Shown here one piece after another: positions 44,686 to 53,255 of a DNA stretch of 64,000 nt. Position 1 is the first letter of the stretch, and every line of letters begins with the position of its first letter. A program made the translations under genes and the position numbers. This DNA is from an uncultured Saprospiraceae bacterium. Lineage in GTDB: Bacteria > Bacteroidota > Bacteroidia > Chitinophagales > Saprospiraceae. The stretch spans positions 62,001 through 126,000 of the forward strand of contig CALFBH010000041.1 of the NCBI GenBank assembly GCA_937951615.1, given 5' to 3'. The notes below the pieces were generated by a model. That model saw only the letters and a program-made list of their open reading frames with translations, was not told the origin of the DNA and did not search any database.

Positions 44686-46029
44686 ATGAGCAGATTTTTC
44701 GAAGCGTTTACCCTTATTGCGGTAAGCATTCTTATAGGCTACGCCTGTAATAAACCTTCTACTATTGGGGCTGATATTTTGCCCGACGGAGACATTATCG
44801 GACTATCTTTTACAGATAGCATCGCGCCTTTGTCTTCCACATTTCGAGGGGATTCCGTAAAAGTTTATGGGCCATCAGCCAGTGAGCAACTGAGCTTTTT
44901 CTTATGTGGCGAACTGCAAGACCCTGTCTTCGGAACGTCCTCTTCTGAAATGTATGTACAGTTCGGGCTGACAGCCAAGCCAATTCTGGAAGATCCAGTT
45001 ATTGAGGAAATTGTATTGTCACTGGCATTCGCTAATAGCGGACATTCAGGGCAAATGAATTTACCACAATCTTACGAAGTATATAGAATACTGGATACCT
45101 TGTCGGTAATTGACACCTTGTATTCAAATAATGTATTCCCAACGTCCATAAACCCTGTGGGGCAACTGACAGGCTTTGTGCCCAATGTAACGGATAGTGT
45201 ACTGGTAGATTCTTCATTATTATCTCCACAAATTCGGATTCCACTAGACACTGACCTTGGGCAGGAATTATTGGATTCTCTGGCTTCCCCTTATTTTCTG
45301 GGACTTACAGATGAGTTTACTGCATTCTTTAATGGCTTAAATTTACGCCCAGTTGCTGGCAATACCGCTATGCTTCGTTTTTCATTGAGTTCTATCTACA
45401 GTGAAATTACTATGTTTTATCGCGATTCATCGGGTATGGCAGCTGAACGTGAGTCCGTTGCCTTTGCCGTAAAATCAACTTCCGTAAAGTCAGTTCACTT
45501 TGAACACGATCATAATGCGGGAACAATTGCAAATTATTTAGATGAAACTGCACCCAATCCACAAGATTTTACGTTTATACAATCTATGGAAGGTGTTGGA
45601 GCTAAAATAGAGTTCCCTGAATTGGAAGATTGGGAAGATGTTATTATCAATAGAGCAGAGTTAATCATCACGGCAGCCGAAGATGAAGACATCGAGCTTT
45701 ATCCACTTCCTGGCAGACTAGGAGCTTTTCGCAAAGATGATGACGGTAATCTTCTTTCTATTACAGACGTAGGTATTGCCATTAGCAATAGTAATTTATC
45801 TCTATTTGGAGGAGATCAGTCTTTTGACTTTGTAGATGGACGAAAAGTTGTATATTACAAAATGTTTATCTCTGCTTATTTGCAAAATGTCATTGATGAC
45901 AGATTTACAGATAAAGCTTTATACCTGATTCCATTCGACCGAGGCGAAAATGCTAATCGCGTTGTTTTGGGCGGAAGCGGCAGTGATAGATATCCTATGA
46001 AATTAAACCTAACCTATACCAAACTGTAA
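44686..46029 (+). CDS. DUF4270 family lipoprotein
   Basis: This 447-residue lipoprotein has a signal peptide ending ILIGYAC (Cys at about residue 21). NKPSTIGADILPDGD is the typical opening of DUF4270, and the C-terminus ends in DRYPMKLNLTYTKL. It is an outer-membrane-associated protein of unknown function found across Bacteroidota next to the glycogen synthase-like gene and glmS. It is probably co-transcribed with the preceding gene (16-bp gap). Confidence 0.88.
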   Translation: MSRFFEAFTLIAVSILIGYACNKPSTIGADILPDGDIIGLSFTDSIAPLSSTFRGDSVKVYGPSASEQLSFFLCGELQDPVFGTSSSEMYVQFGLTAKPILEDPVIEEIVLSLAFANSGHSGQMNLPQSYEVYRILDTLSVIDTLYSNNVFPTSINPVGQLTGFVPNVTDSVLVDSSLLSPQIRIPLDTDLGQELLDSLASPYFLGLTDEFTAFFNGLNLRPVAGNTAMLRFSLSSIYSEITMFYRDSSGMAAERESVAFAVKSTSVKSVHFEHDHNAGTIANYLDETAPNPQDFTFIQSMEGVGAKIEFPELEDWEDVIINRAELIITAAEDEDIELYPLPGRLGAFRKDDDGNLLSITDVGIAISNSNLSLFGGDQSFDFVDGRKVVYYKMFISAYLQNVIDDRFTDKALYLIPFDRGENANRVVLGGSGSDRYPMKLNLTYTKL

Positions 46030-46176
46030 AATTACAGTCTAATATAACATAAGACAAGTTTTACAAGGGCATTTTATCTTATCAGTTCAGGGATTTGGCT
46101 ATCTATATTTCAGCCTATTGTCCATGAACTATGGACTTAAATCATTACATAAAATGCTTTAAAATCAGACTCAATC

Positions 46177-48015
46177 ATGTGTGGAATTGTTGCCTATATC
46201 GGTGAGAAAGAAGCTTACCCCATACTCATAAAAGGACTTCAACGTCTGGAATATCGTGGATATGATAGCGCTGGCGTTGCGCTGTTCAATCGCGGACTTC
46301 ATGTTTATAAACGTAAAGGTAAAGTCAATGAACTCATAGAGTTTACTAAAGACAAAAACCTGTCTGGCTCTACTGGTATGGGACATACGCGCTGGGCAAC
46401 ACACGGCGAACCTGACGATATAAATGCACATCCACATTTTTCTGGCAATGAAAAATTAGCAATTATTCATAATGGCATTATAGAAAACTATGCCCTGCTA
46501 AAAGCCACATTGGAAAAACAAGGACATCAATTTGTCAGCGAAACAGATACAGAGGTACTGATTCATTTTATTGAAGAAATACAAGAGAAATCTCAGGTTG
46601 AACTGGAAGAAGCTGTTCGTATTGCATTGGGTAAGGTCATTGGAGCTTACGCTATTGTCATCATGGACAAGGACAATCCTGACAAACTTATAGCTGCCCG
46701 CAAGGGCAGTCCGCTGGTCATTGGTATTGGTGATAAAGAATTTTTTGTAGGTTCTGATGCTACGCCAATTATCGAGCACACCAAAAATGTTGTTTATCTC
46801 AATGATGAAGAGATCGCAATCCTCGATAAAGAGAATGGACTGATCATCAAAACCATTGATAACGAAATTCAAACTCCCTTCATCGAGAAGCTCGACATGG
46901 AGATTGAGAAACTAGAGAAAGGTGGTTATGATCATTATATGCTCAAGGAAATATTTGAGCAGCCCCGCACAATTGCAGATTGTATGCGCGGTCGCCTGAA
47001 TGTCAGCAAAAGCATGGTGAAAGTCGGCGGTCTGAAAGAATATCAGAATCGCATTATCAATGCCGACCGCATCACGATAGTTGCCTGTGGAACTTCCTGG
47101 ATAGCCGGACTCATTGGCGAATACCTGATCGAAGACATGGCAAGAATCCCGGTAGAAGTAGAATATGCTTCCGAGTTTCGCTACCGTAATCCAGTCATCG
47201 GAGAAAAAGATGTCATTATAGCCATCTCTCAATCTGGTGAAACAGCCGACACATTGGCGGCACTAGAACTCGCAAGAAGCCGGGGCGCACTTACTTATGG
47301 TATTTGTAATGTTGTCGGATCTTCTATGGCACGAAATACAGATTCGGGTTCATACATACACGCAGGTCCGGAGATTGGCGTAGCTTCTACCAAAGCTTTT
47401 ACCGGTCAACTGGCATTGCTGACACTGATTGCCTTGAATATTGCCCACTTACGTGGAACGATTTCTCAAAGTGGTTATCAGCAATTGATCAGCGAATTGA
47501 GCAAAATTCCTGAAAAGGTGCAAAAAGTACTGGAAAGTAATGCAAAAATCCGTTACATTGCAGAAATATTCAAGGATACCACAAATGCATTATACCTCGG
47601 AAGAGGATACAACTTCCCTATTGCCTTAGAAGGCGCACTAAAACTAAAGGAAATTTCCTATATTCATGCTGAAGGTTATCCCGCTGCGGAAATGAAACAC
47701 GGACCTATTGCTCTCATTGATGAAAATATGCCCGTCATCGTGATTGCCACCAACAAAAGTGCGCACGACAAAATTGTCAGTAATATTCAGGAAGTCAAAG
47801 CCCGTAAAGGCAAAGTAGTGGCAATCGTCACGGAAGGCGACAAGGTCATTAGCGAAATTGCAGATTTTATTATAGAAATACCCGATACTGCAGAACCATT
47901 AACACCATTACTCTCAGTAATTCCCTTGCAATTGCTGGCTTACCACATTGCGCTTATGCGCGGTTGTGATGTAGATCAGCCTCGTAACCTGGCAAAGTCG
48001 GTTACTGTTGAATAG
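46177..48015 (+). CDS. glmS: Glutamine-fructose-6-phosphate aminotransferase (isomerizing)
   Basis: GlmS makes glucosamine-6-phosphate, the first step of amino-sugar synthesis for the cell envelope. The 612-residue length is standard. MCGIVAYIG provides the N-terminal nucleophile Cys after Met removal. TRWATHG and the GNEKLAIIHNGIIENY region complete the glutaminase domain, two SIS domains follow (about 290-430 and 460-600), and the end is LAKSVTVE. No glmS ribozyme is seen upstream. The 147-bp spacer before it has a GTCCATGAACTATGGAC dyad. Confidence 0.97.
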   Translation: MCGIVAYIGEKEAYPILIKGLQRLEYRGYDSAGVALFNRGLHVYKRKGKVNELIEFTKDKNLSGSTGMGHTRWATHGEPDDINAHPHFSGNEKLAIIHNGIIENYALLKATLEKQGHQFVSETDTEVLIHFIEEIQEKSQVELEEAVRIALGKVIGAYAIVIMDKDNPDKLIAARKGSPLVIGIGDKEFFVGSDATPIIEHTKNVVYLNDEEIAILDKENGLIIKTIDNEIQTPFIEKLDMEIEKLEKGGYDHYMLKEIFEQPRTIADCMRGRLNVSKSMVKVGGLKEYQNRIINADRITIVACGTSWIAGLIGEYLIEDMARIPVEVEYASEFRYRNPVIGEKDVIIAISQSGETADTLAALELARSRGALTYGICNVVGSSMARNTDSGSYIHAGPEIGVASTKAFTGQLALLTLIALNIAHLRGTISQSGYQQLISELSKIPEKVQKVLESNAKIRYIAEIFKDTTNALYLGRGYNFPIALEGALKLKEISYIHAEGYPAAEMKHGPIALIDENMPVIVIATNKSAHDKIVSNIQEVKARKGKVVAIVTEGDKVISEIADFIIEIPDTAEPLTPLLSVIPLQLLAYHIALMRGCDVDQPRNLAKSVTVE

Positions 48016-48152
48016 GGTACTGGGGCATTAGTGTATTGGGAATAATAATATTTTGCTACGCAAAACATAACCTATATCATACCAACACACCAATATACCA
48101 ATACCCTAATATACCAATACACCAATATACCAATACACCAAATAATAAGAAA
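48016..48152 (+). repeat. CCAATACACCAATATA word-repeat spacer
   Basis: GGGGCATTAGTGTATTGGGAA follows the glmS stop. The palindrome ATTTTGCTACGCAAAA is at about 48051-48066. About 75 bp of CACCAATATACCAATAC words then lead to the next ATG at 48153. An in-frame ATG at 48036 would translate the repeat and is rejected. Confidence 0.65.
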
Positions 48153-48875
48153 ATGGAATATAATACAGATAGAGACAAATTGGTCATTCCCGAATACGGG
48201 AGAAATGTGCAAAAACTCATCCAACACGCACAAGGCATTGAAGACGAGGCACATCGTCAGGCTTTTGTAGAAAAAATTGTCAAACTCATCACTCAAATGC
48301 ACCCACAGGTGCGAAATATAGATGACTACCGCAATAAAGTATGGGCGCATGTCTTTTTGATTGCCAATTATGAACTGAATGTTACTGCACCATGCGAAAT
48401 TCCAAGCTTGGAAACGGTCTATAAACGTCCAGAACGTGTACCTTATCCAGGCGGACAGGTGAAGTTCAAACACTACGGCAAGAACGTAGAAAGCATGGTA
48501 GAAAAAGCCAGAAATATGGAAGAAGGCGAAAAGAAAAAAGCTTTCATCCAGGTAGTAGGTTCGTATATGAAATTGGCTTACCGTTCCTGGAATCAGGAAT
48601 ATGTAAACGATGAAATCATTCGCAAAGATTTAGAGACTTTATCCGAAGGCGAAGTTGTTTTGCCACCTAATACTGATTTAGATTCTCTGGTCTATCGTCG
48701 TCGTATGCCCAATACTGGTCGCCCTGGAGGTAGAGACCATAATAGAGACCATAACCGTCGCAGCAATAATAATGGTGGTTCTTCTCATGGCAGTAACTAT
48801 GGTAATAATCGTAGAAGCAATAACAATAATAACAATAATAACAGCGGTGGATACAGCAAAAACCGTAGAAGATAA
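48153..48875 (+). CDS. DUF4290 family protein
   Basis: This 240-residue cytosolic protein belongs to DUF4290 (opening MEYNTDRDKLVIPEYGRN at residues 1-18, with KLAYRSWNQEYV near 148). Its last about 55 residues are an Asn/Gly/Arg/Ser-rich low-complexity tail typical of disordered, RNA-binding-like extensions. The function is unknown. The family is widespread in Bacteroidota directly upstream of murA, as here, where the gap is only 3 bp. Confidence 0.88.
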   Translation: MEYNTDRDKLVIPEYGRNVQKLIQHAQGIEDEAHRQAFVEKIVKLITQMHPQVRNIDDYRNKVWAHVFLIANYELNVTAPCEIPSLETVYKRPERVPYPGGQVKFKHYGKNVESMVEKARNMEEGEKKKAFIQVVGSYMKLAYRSWNQEYVNDEIIRKDLETLSEGEVVLPPNTDLDSLVYRRRMPNTGRPGGRDHNRDHNRRSNNNGGSSHGSNYGNNRRSNNNNNNNNSGGYSKNRRR

Positions 48876-48878
48876 TCT

Positions 48879-50240
48879 ATGCCCTCCGAATCTTTTGAAG
48901 TTCAGGGTGGATGCCGTTTAAGCGGTGAAATCACCCCACAAGGTGCTAAGAACGAAGCGCTACAGGTACTCTGCGCAGTACTCCTGACGGATGAAAAGGT
49001 GACTATTTCTAATGTCCCTGCCATTCGTGATGTCAATATGTTGATTAGTTTGCTGAAAGGGCTTGGCGTAAAAGCTGATTCCGACTCCGCAGCTTCACTC
49101 AAAACAAGCATTTCATCAGGCAAAACAGCTAGCAATACCTGGACTTTCCAAGCCGATCAAGTCAATTTAGACTACCTCGCTTCCGAAGATTTTCGTCGGG
49201 ATGCCAGCCGTATTCGCGGCTCGGTGATGCTGATGGGTGCTTTGCTATCTCGTTTTGGTAAAGCATATCTACCTAAGCCGGGTGGTGATAAAATCGGTCG
49301 GCGCCGAATGGATGCGCATTTCAATGGTTTCAAACAATTGGGTGCTAAATTCGGATACGACAAAACTAAAGAAGCCTATACCCTCGAAGCCGAACAGCTG
49401 CGAGGCAAATACCTGATGATGGATGAAATTTCGGTCACAGGTACAGCAAATGTCGTGATGGCGGCGGTGATGGCAAAAGGAACAACAACAATTTATAATG
49501 CCGCCTGTGAGCCTTATGTACAGCAATTGTGCAAACTGCTCAACAACATGGGCGCGAAAATATCCGGCATTGGCTCTAATCTACTGACCATTGATGGCGT
49601 TTCATCTCTACATGGCGCAGCGCATCGCATTCTGCCAGACATGATTGAGATTGGCAGTTTTATCGGACTGGCAGCGATGACCCAATCGGAGCTGACCATC
49701 AAAGATGCACAAATCAAAGAGCTGGGCATCATTCCGACTATTTTCAGGCGTTTTGGACTTCAGTTTGAGTTCAAAGGTGATGATATTTATATTCCTGCAC
49801 AAGATCATTACGAAATTCAAAGTTTTATAGATGGCGGTATCATGACCGTCTATGATGCGCCTTGGCCTGGCTTCACGCCCGATCTGATGAGCATATTGCT
49901 CGTCATGGCGACTCAGGCAAAAGGCAGTGTATTGATCCACCAAAAGATGTTTGAAAGTCGTTTGTTCTTTGTGGACAAACTGATCGACATGGGTGCGCAA
50001 ATCATTCTCTGCGACCCACACCGCGCAACAGTCATCGGATTGAATCGCCAACACAGCTTACGAGGCATACAGATGACTTCGCCCGACATTCGTGCTGGTG
50101 TTGCCCTACTCATTGCCGCGCTCTCCGCAGAAGGCAAAAGCACCATCCACCAAATCCACCAAATCGACCGAGGCTATCAGAATATTGATGGCAGATTGAA
50201 TGCACTTGGTGCTCAGATTCGGCGGTTTCAGGCGGAGTGA
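48879..50240 (+). CDS. murA: UDP-N-acetylglucosamine 1-carboxyvinyltransferase
   Basis: MurA catalyses the first committed step of peptidoglycan synthesis by adding enolpyruvate to UDP-GlcNAc. The 453-residue protein has the K-N pair in PQGAKNEALQVL (about 21-32) and the active-site loop KPGGDKIGRRRMD at about 133-145. The residue at the position of catalytic Cys115 of E. coli is Asp137. An Asp at this site is known to keep activity and to prevent fosfomycin alkylation in other bacteria. The gene follows the DUF4290 gene by 3 bp, so translation is probably coupled. Confidence 0.95.
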   Translation: MPSESFEVQGGCRLSGEITPQGAKNEALQVLCAVLLTDEKVTISNVPAIRDVNMLISLLKGLGVKADSDSAASLKTSISSGKTASNTWTFQADQVNLDYLASEDFRRDASRIRGSVMLMGALLSRFGKAYLPKPGGDKIGRRRMDAHFNGFKQLGAKFGYDKTKEAYTLEAEQLRGKYLMMDEISVTGTANVVMAAVMAKGTTTIYNAACEPYVQQLCKLLNNMGAKISGIGSNLLTIDGVSSLHGAAHRILPDMIEIGSFIGLAAMTQSELTIKDAQIKELGIIPTIFRRFGLQFEFKGDDIYIPAQDHYEIQSFIDGGIMTVYDAPWPGFTPDLMSILLVMATQAKGSVLIHQKMFESRLFFVDKLIDMGAQIILCDPHRATVIGLNRQHSLRGIQMTSPDIRAGVALLIAALSAEGKSTIHQIHQIDRGYQNIDGRLNALGAQIRRFQAE

Positions 50241-50298
50241 TTTCTTAAACTCAAATTCAAATGTCAAATACAAATTCAAATTTGACAGACATTCCAAT

Positions 50299-50637
50299 AT
50301 GCAGTTAAATCTTACAATAATTGCGCTCATAATATTTAATAGCTTACATGTTTTTTCACAGGGAGCTTGGAATTTAAAATACTTTCCAACAGACTCCCTA
50401 GATAATTCATTTATTGGTAAAGAAATCAGAATTGATCTCAAATCATCTAGTACAGATACTTTATTATATAGTAAAATTGATGCCTTTGACATAAGGTGGT
50501 TGCTTTATAGAAAGGATACAGTTAGTATAATGATAGAAGATTATCCAATCGATTTTATAGAAGAGTGGCGTATATATCCTGATCACGGTGTTTTAAGAGA
50601 GCAATTTCTGGAAGCCAAAGAGGACGATCATAATTGA
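50299..50637 (+). CDS. Small secreted protein, unknown function
   Basis: This 112-residue product starts at the ATG at 50299, with the signal peptide MQLNLTIIALIIFNSLHVFSQ. No family is recognised. The mature part contains several Asp/Tyr/Trp residues and ends in an acidic EAKEDDHN. An upstream in-frame ATG at 50200 lies inside murA and the CAAATTCAAA word leader and is rejected. The gene is short, AT-rich and of low certainty, but the signal peptide supports it. A Nudix gene follows 38 bp downstream. Confidence 0.6.
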   Translation: MQLNLTIIALIIFNSLHVFSQGAWNLKYFPTDSLDNSFIGKEIRIDLKSSSTDTLLYSKIDAFDIRWLLYRKDTVSIMIEDYPIDFIEEWRIYPDHGVLREQFLEAKEDDHN

Positions 50638-50675
50638 GAAAGACCAAATAAAAGGTTTCTTAATAGCTAGGTAAA

Positions 50676-51155
50676 ATGAAAAACTACATCAAAAAAATAC
50701 GCTCAAAAATAGGGCAGGAAAGTTTCATCCATCCGGCAGCAAGAATAATTGTCGAAAATGAACAACAGGAAATATTAATCATTGAACGAGTAGACAATGG
50801 CAATGTCGGCATTCCAGCAGGCGCATTAGAAGAAGGCGAAACAATAGAGCAATGTATCATCCGGGAAGTCCAAGAAGAAACCGGCATCAAAATACTCGAC
50901 CTCGAAGTCATCGGCATCAGCTCCAAGCCCACGACCGAATACGTTGAATATCCCAATGGCGATAAAATCCAATATTTCACCGTCGAATTTTACTCCAATT
51001 CCTGGGAAGGCAATATCCACATCCATGACAAAAATGAAGTCAAGTCCGCAAAATTTGTCCATCGGGAATATGCCAAACAATTACCAAAAAATGAAGCCTC
51101 TACTTTTGACAGCCTTGAATATTACAGGGCAAATCGTAAAATTAGGTTAACCTAA
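50676..51155 (+). CDS. Nudix hydrolase
   Basis: This 159-residue Nudix pyrophosphohydrolase has a complete Nudix box, G-x5-E-x7-REVQEETGI, at about residues 49-71. The protein begins with a short basic helix and the ARIIVENEQQEILIIERVD strand pair. The substrate (nucleotide sugar, ADP-ribose or damaged NTP) is not determined by the sequence. Confidence 0.93.
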   Translation: MKNYIKKIRSKIGQESFIHPAARIIVENEQQEILIIERVDNGNVGIPAGALEEGETIEQCIIREVQEETGIKILDLEVIGISSKPTTEYVEYPNGDKIQYFTVEFYSNSWEGNIHIHDKNEVKSAKFVHREYAKQLPKNEASTFDSLEYYRANRKIRLT

Positions 51156-51462
51156 ACCTTCATATCACAAATCGCACAAATGCCCATGAATGAATTCATT
51201 GGCTACCAGATAATTCGTCGCGATGCGACTTGAACAGCCTATCAAATAATAACTTTGCAAAGTGTCATCGACACGAACTATCTGGTAGCCTACGATTTTA
51301 ATCGTGGGCGAATGGAACAACAAAATTGTGCAATTAGTAATACACACAACGCATTCTATTCCGAAAAGAATTTTAGTCGTATATTGTGCAATACCCAATT
51401 CATTTTGCGAAGCAAAATAGCACCAATCACCAATTACCAATCACTAATCACCAGTCACCAAA
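51156..51462. other. 307-bp spacer: inverted-repeat element and word repeats
   Basis: There is no gene. A hairpin element occupies 51182-51309. AATTGTGCAATTAGTAATACACAC (about 51328-51351) resembles a word near 20640. CATTTTGCGAAGCAAAATA (about 51402-51420) is the central palindrome, and ACCAATCACCAATTACC words run directly into the next start codon. Confidence 0.6.
51182..51309. mobile_element. MITE-like inverted-repeat element (128 bp)
   Basis: A left arm of about 36 bp (ending GGCTACCAGATAATTCG) is mirrored at 51274-51309 (CGAACTATCTGGTAGCC...). About seven mismatches lie mostly in the outer half, and the inner 17 bp are nearly perfect. The interior holds a small TCGCGATGCGA hairpin. There is no ORF and no obvious target duplication. 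Confidence 0.55.
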
Positions 51463-52995
51463 TTGTCCTTACTCAAAAAACTTGCAGGCGAAACAGCGAT
51501 CTACGGACTAGGCAATATTGCCGGGCGACTCCTCAATTATGTCATCCTGACGCCTTACCTGACTCGTCGATTTCTGCCGAGTGAGTATGGCGTCCATGCT
51601 ACGTTATATGCTTATGCTGCTTTCCTGATGGTCTTTTTTACCTATCGTATGGAAACGGCTTTTTTCCGTTTTGCCAGCCTTGCCGAAAAAGAAAAAAAAA
51701 GCAAGGATGCGCTCGACGCTGACCTCTCTCCTACTGCGACACCCAATAAAAATGCCTATTTCACTGCGGGACTTTCGCTGCTGGCGACGACCAGTGTTTT
51801 TCTGACTTTGATCATTGCCTTTGCACAACCTATTGCCAATTTTATTCAGTTTCCCGACCAGAAAGAATATGTTATTTGGTTTGCTTTGATTATTGGTTTT
51901 GATGCTTTGTCGGCTATCCCGCTGGCAAAATTGCGGCTGGACGGGCGACCTTTTTACTTTGTAGCGGCTAAGATGACAGGTATTGTGGTGAATGTACTGG
52001 CTATTATTTTCTTCCTGGAAATTTGTCCTCAACTGATCGAACAAGGACATCATTGGGCGGAAGCCATTTATAGCAAAGACAGTCGTATCGGACTGGTTTT
52101 TATTGCCAATTTATTGGGAAGCGCAGCGACACTCGCCTTATTGTCTCCTTTATATTTAAAAACAAAATTACACTTTGATCAGGCACTTTGGCAGAAAATG
52201 CTGCGCTATACAGCACCTTTGATTGTGGTCGGACTAGCAGGTATGGTGAATGAGGTGGCAGATCGGATTTTCCTACAACGCATGTTATCTGGCGATGCGG
52301 AAACGCAGATTGGGATATACAGCGGCTGTTATAAATTTGCGATTTTGATGAGCTTGTTTACGCAGGCTTTTAATTATGCTGCCGAGCCTTTCTTTTTCAG
52401 AAATGCCAATCGTGCTGATGCCAAACATATCTATGGGCAGGTCGCGCAGGCTTTCGCGCTGATTGGTTGCTTGGCTTTTTTGGGCATCTGGTTGTACATT
52501 GATATTTTCAAAATACTGGTTCACGAAAGCTATCATGAAGGCATCAAAATTGTCCCGATTTTATTGCTCGCTAATCTTTGCCTTGGCTTGTATTATAATT
52601 TTGCCATCTGGTATAAACTGACGGATAAGACGCATATCGGCGCCTACATCGCCTGCGCGGGTGCTTTGATTACCATTGCGATGAATATTGCCTTGATTCC
52701 GCTGATTGGTTATATGGGTTCTGCCTGGGCGACGCTGGCTTGTTATGCCGGCATGTCGCTGATGTGTTATGCGACTGGGCAGCGGTATTATCCGATTGAC
52801 TATCCTATAAAACGAATCCTGACGTATATTGCTTTTGCTGTGGGCTTGTACCTGCTGAGTATTCCTGTTCGTACTAGCATGGGCGGCGGCAGTCTGGAAA
52901 TGTATGCGATTAATACGCTGATACTGCTTGTTTTTATTGGGGGTATTTTGGTTTTGGAACGGAAAGTGGTTCGGGCTTTATTGAAGGCGAAATAA
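51463..52995 (+). CDS. Polysaccharide flippase/exporter (MATE-like, Wzx type)
   Basis: This 510-residue integral membrane protein has about 12-14 hydrophobic segments and the opening LLKKLAGETAIYGLGNIAGR, typical of oligosaccharide flippases of the MVF/MATE superfamily. It probably flips lipid-linked envelope sugars across the inner membrane. The start is a TTG (51463): no upstream ATG fits and the conserved N-terminus starts there. The leader is made of CCAATCACC words with no Shine-Dalgarno sequence. Confidence 0.88.
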   Translation: MSLLKKLAGETAIYGLGNIAGRLLNYVILTPYLTRRFLPSEYGVHATLYAYAAFLMVFFTYRMETAFFRFASLAEKEKKSKDALDADLSPTATPNKNAYFTAGLSLLATTSVFLTLIIAFAQPIANFIQFPDQKEYVIWFALIIGFDALSAIPLAKLRLDGRPFYFVAAKMTGIVVNVLAIIFFLEICPQLIEQGHHWAEAIYSKDSRIGLVFIANLLGSAATLALLSPLYLKTKLHFDQALWQKMLRYTAPLIVVGLAGMVNEVADRIFLQRMLSGDAETQIGIYSGCYKFAILMSLFTQAFNYAAEPFFFRNANRADAKHIYGQVAQAFALIGCLAFLGIWLYIDIFKILVHESYHEGIKIVPILLLANLCLGLYYNFAIWYKLTDKTHIGAYIACAGALITIAMNIALIPLIGYMGSAWATLACYAGMSLMCYATGQRYYPIDYPIKRILTYIAFAVGLYLLSIPVRTSMGGGSLEMYAINTLILLVFIGGILVLERKVVRALLKAK

Positions 52996-53005
52996 TAATG
53001 TACCC

Positions 53006-53117
53006 CACCGTACCGACGGCTTTAGCCGTCGCAGAAAAAAACCTATAAGCACTTGATTTATATTTCATTAAAAATTTAAATAAAATATACTTGACGGCTA
53101 AAGTCGTCAGTACGGTG
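53006..53117. mobile_element. Inverted-repeat element ending in CACCGTAC (112 bp)
   Basis: CACCGTACCGACGGCTTTAG at the left is mirrored by CTAAAGTCGTCAGTACGGTG at the right, with a few mismatches over about 26 bp. Each arm itself contains a small GACGGCTTTAGCCGTC-type dyad. It lies between the flippase and the Roco gene and contains no ORF. Confidence 0.6.
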
Positions 53118-53143
53118 ACACACGAGGCAGCTGAAGCAGTCTG

Positions 53144-53151
53144 TACATTTG
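53144..53151 (+). promoter_or_regulatory. -7 element of the LRR-Roco-TIR gene
   Basis: TACATTTG matches the TAnnTTTG consensus 105 bp upstream of the ATG at 53256. The leader between them contains TTGAGCGAAGCCG words. Confidence 0.5.
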
Positions 53152-53255
53152 CAAAAAAATCCTATCTTTACTAAAACTCGCGTTGCGCTGTATTGAGCGA
53201 AGCCGCTTGTGTTGAGCGAAGCCGAAATAAAATAAAACGAACAAAAAGACCCAAT

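Noticed and set aside
46030-46176. glmS ribozyme upstream of glmS
   Set aside because: The 147-bp leader lacks the conserved ribozyme core, and the element is not expected in Bacteroidota.
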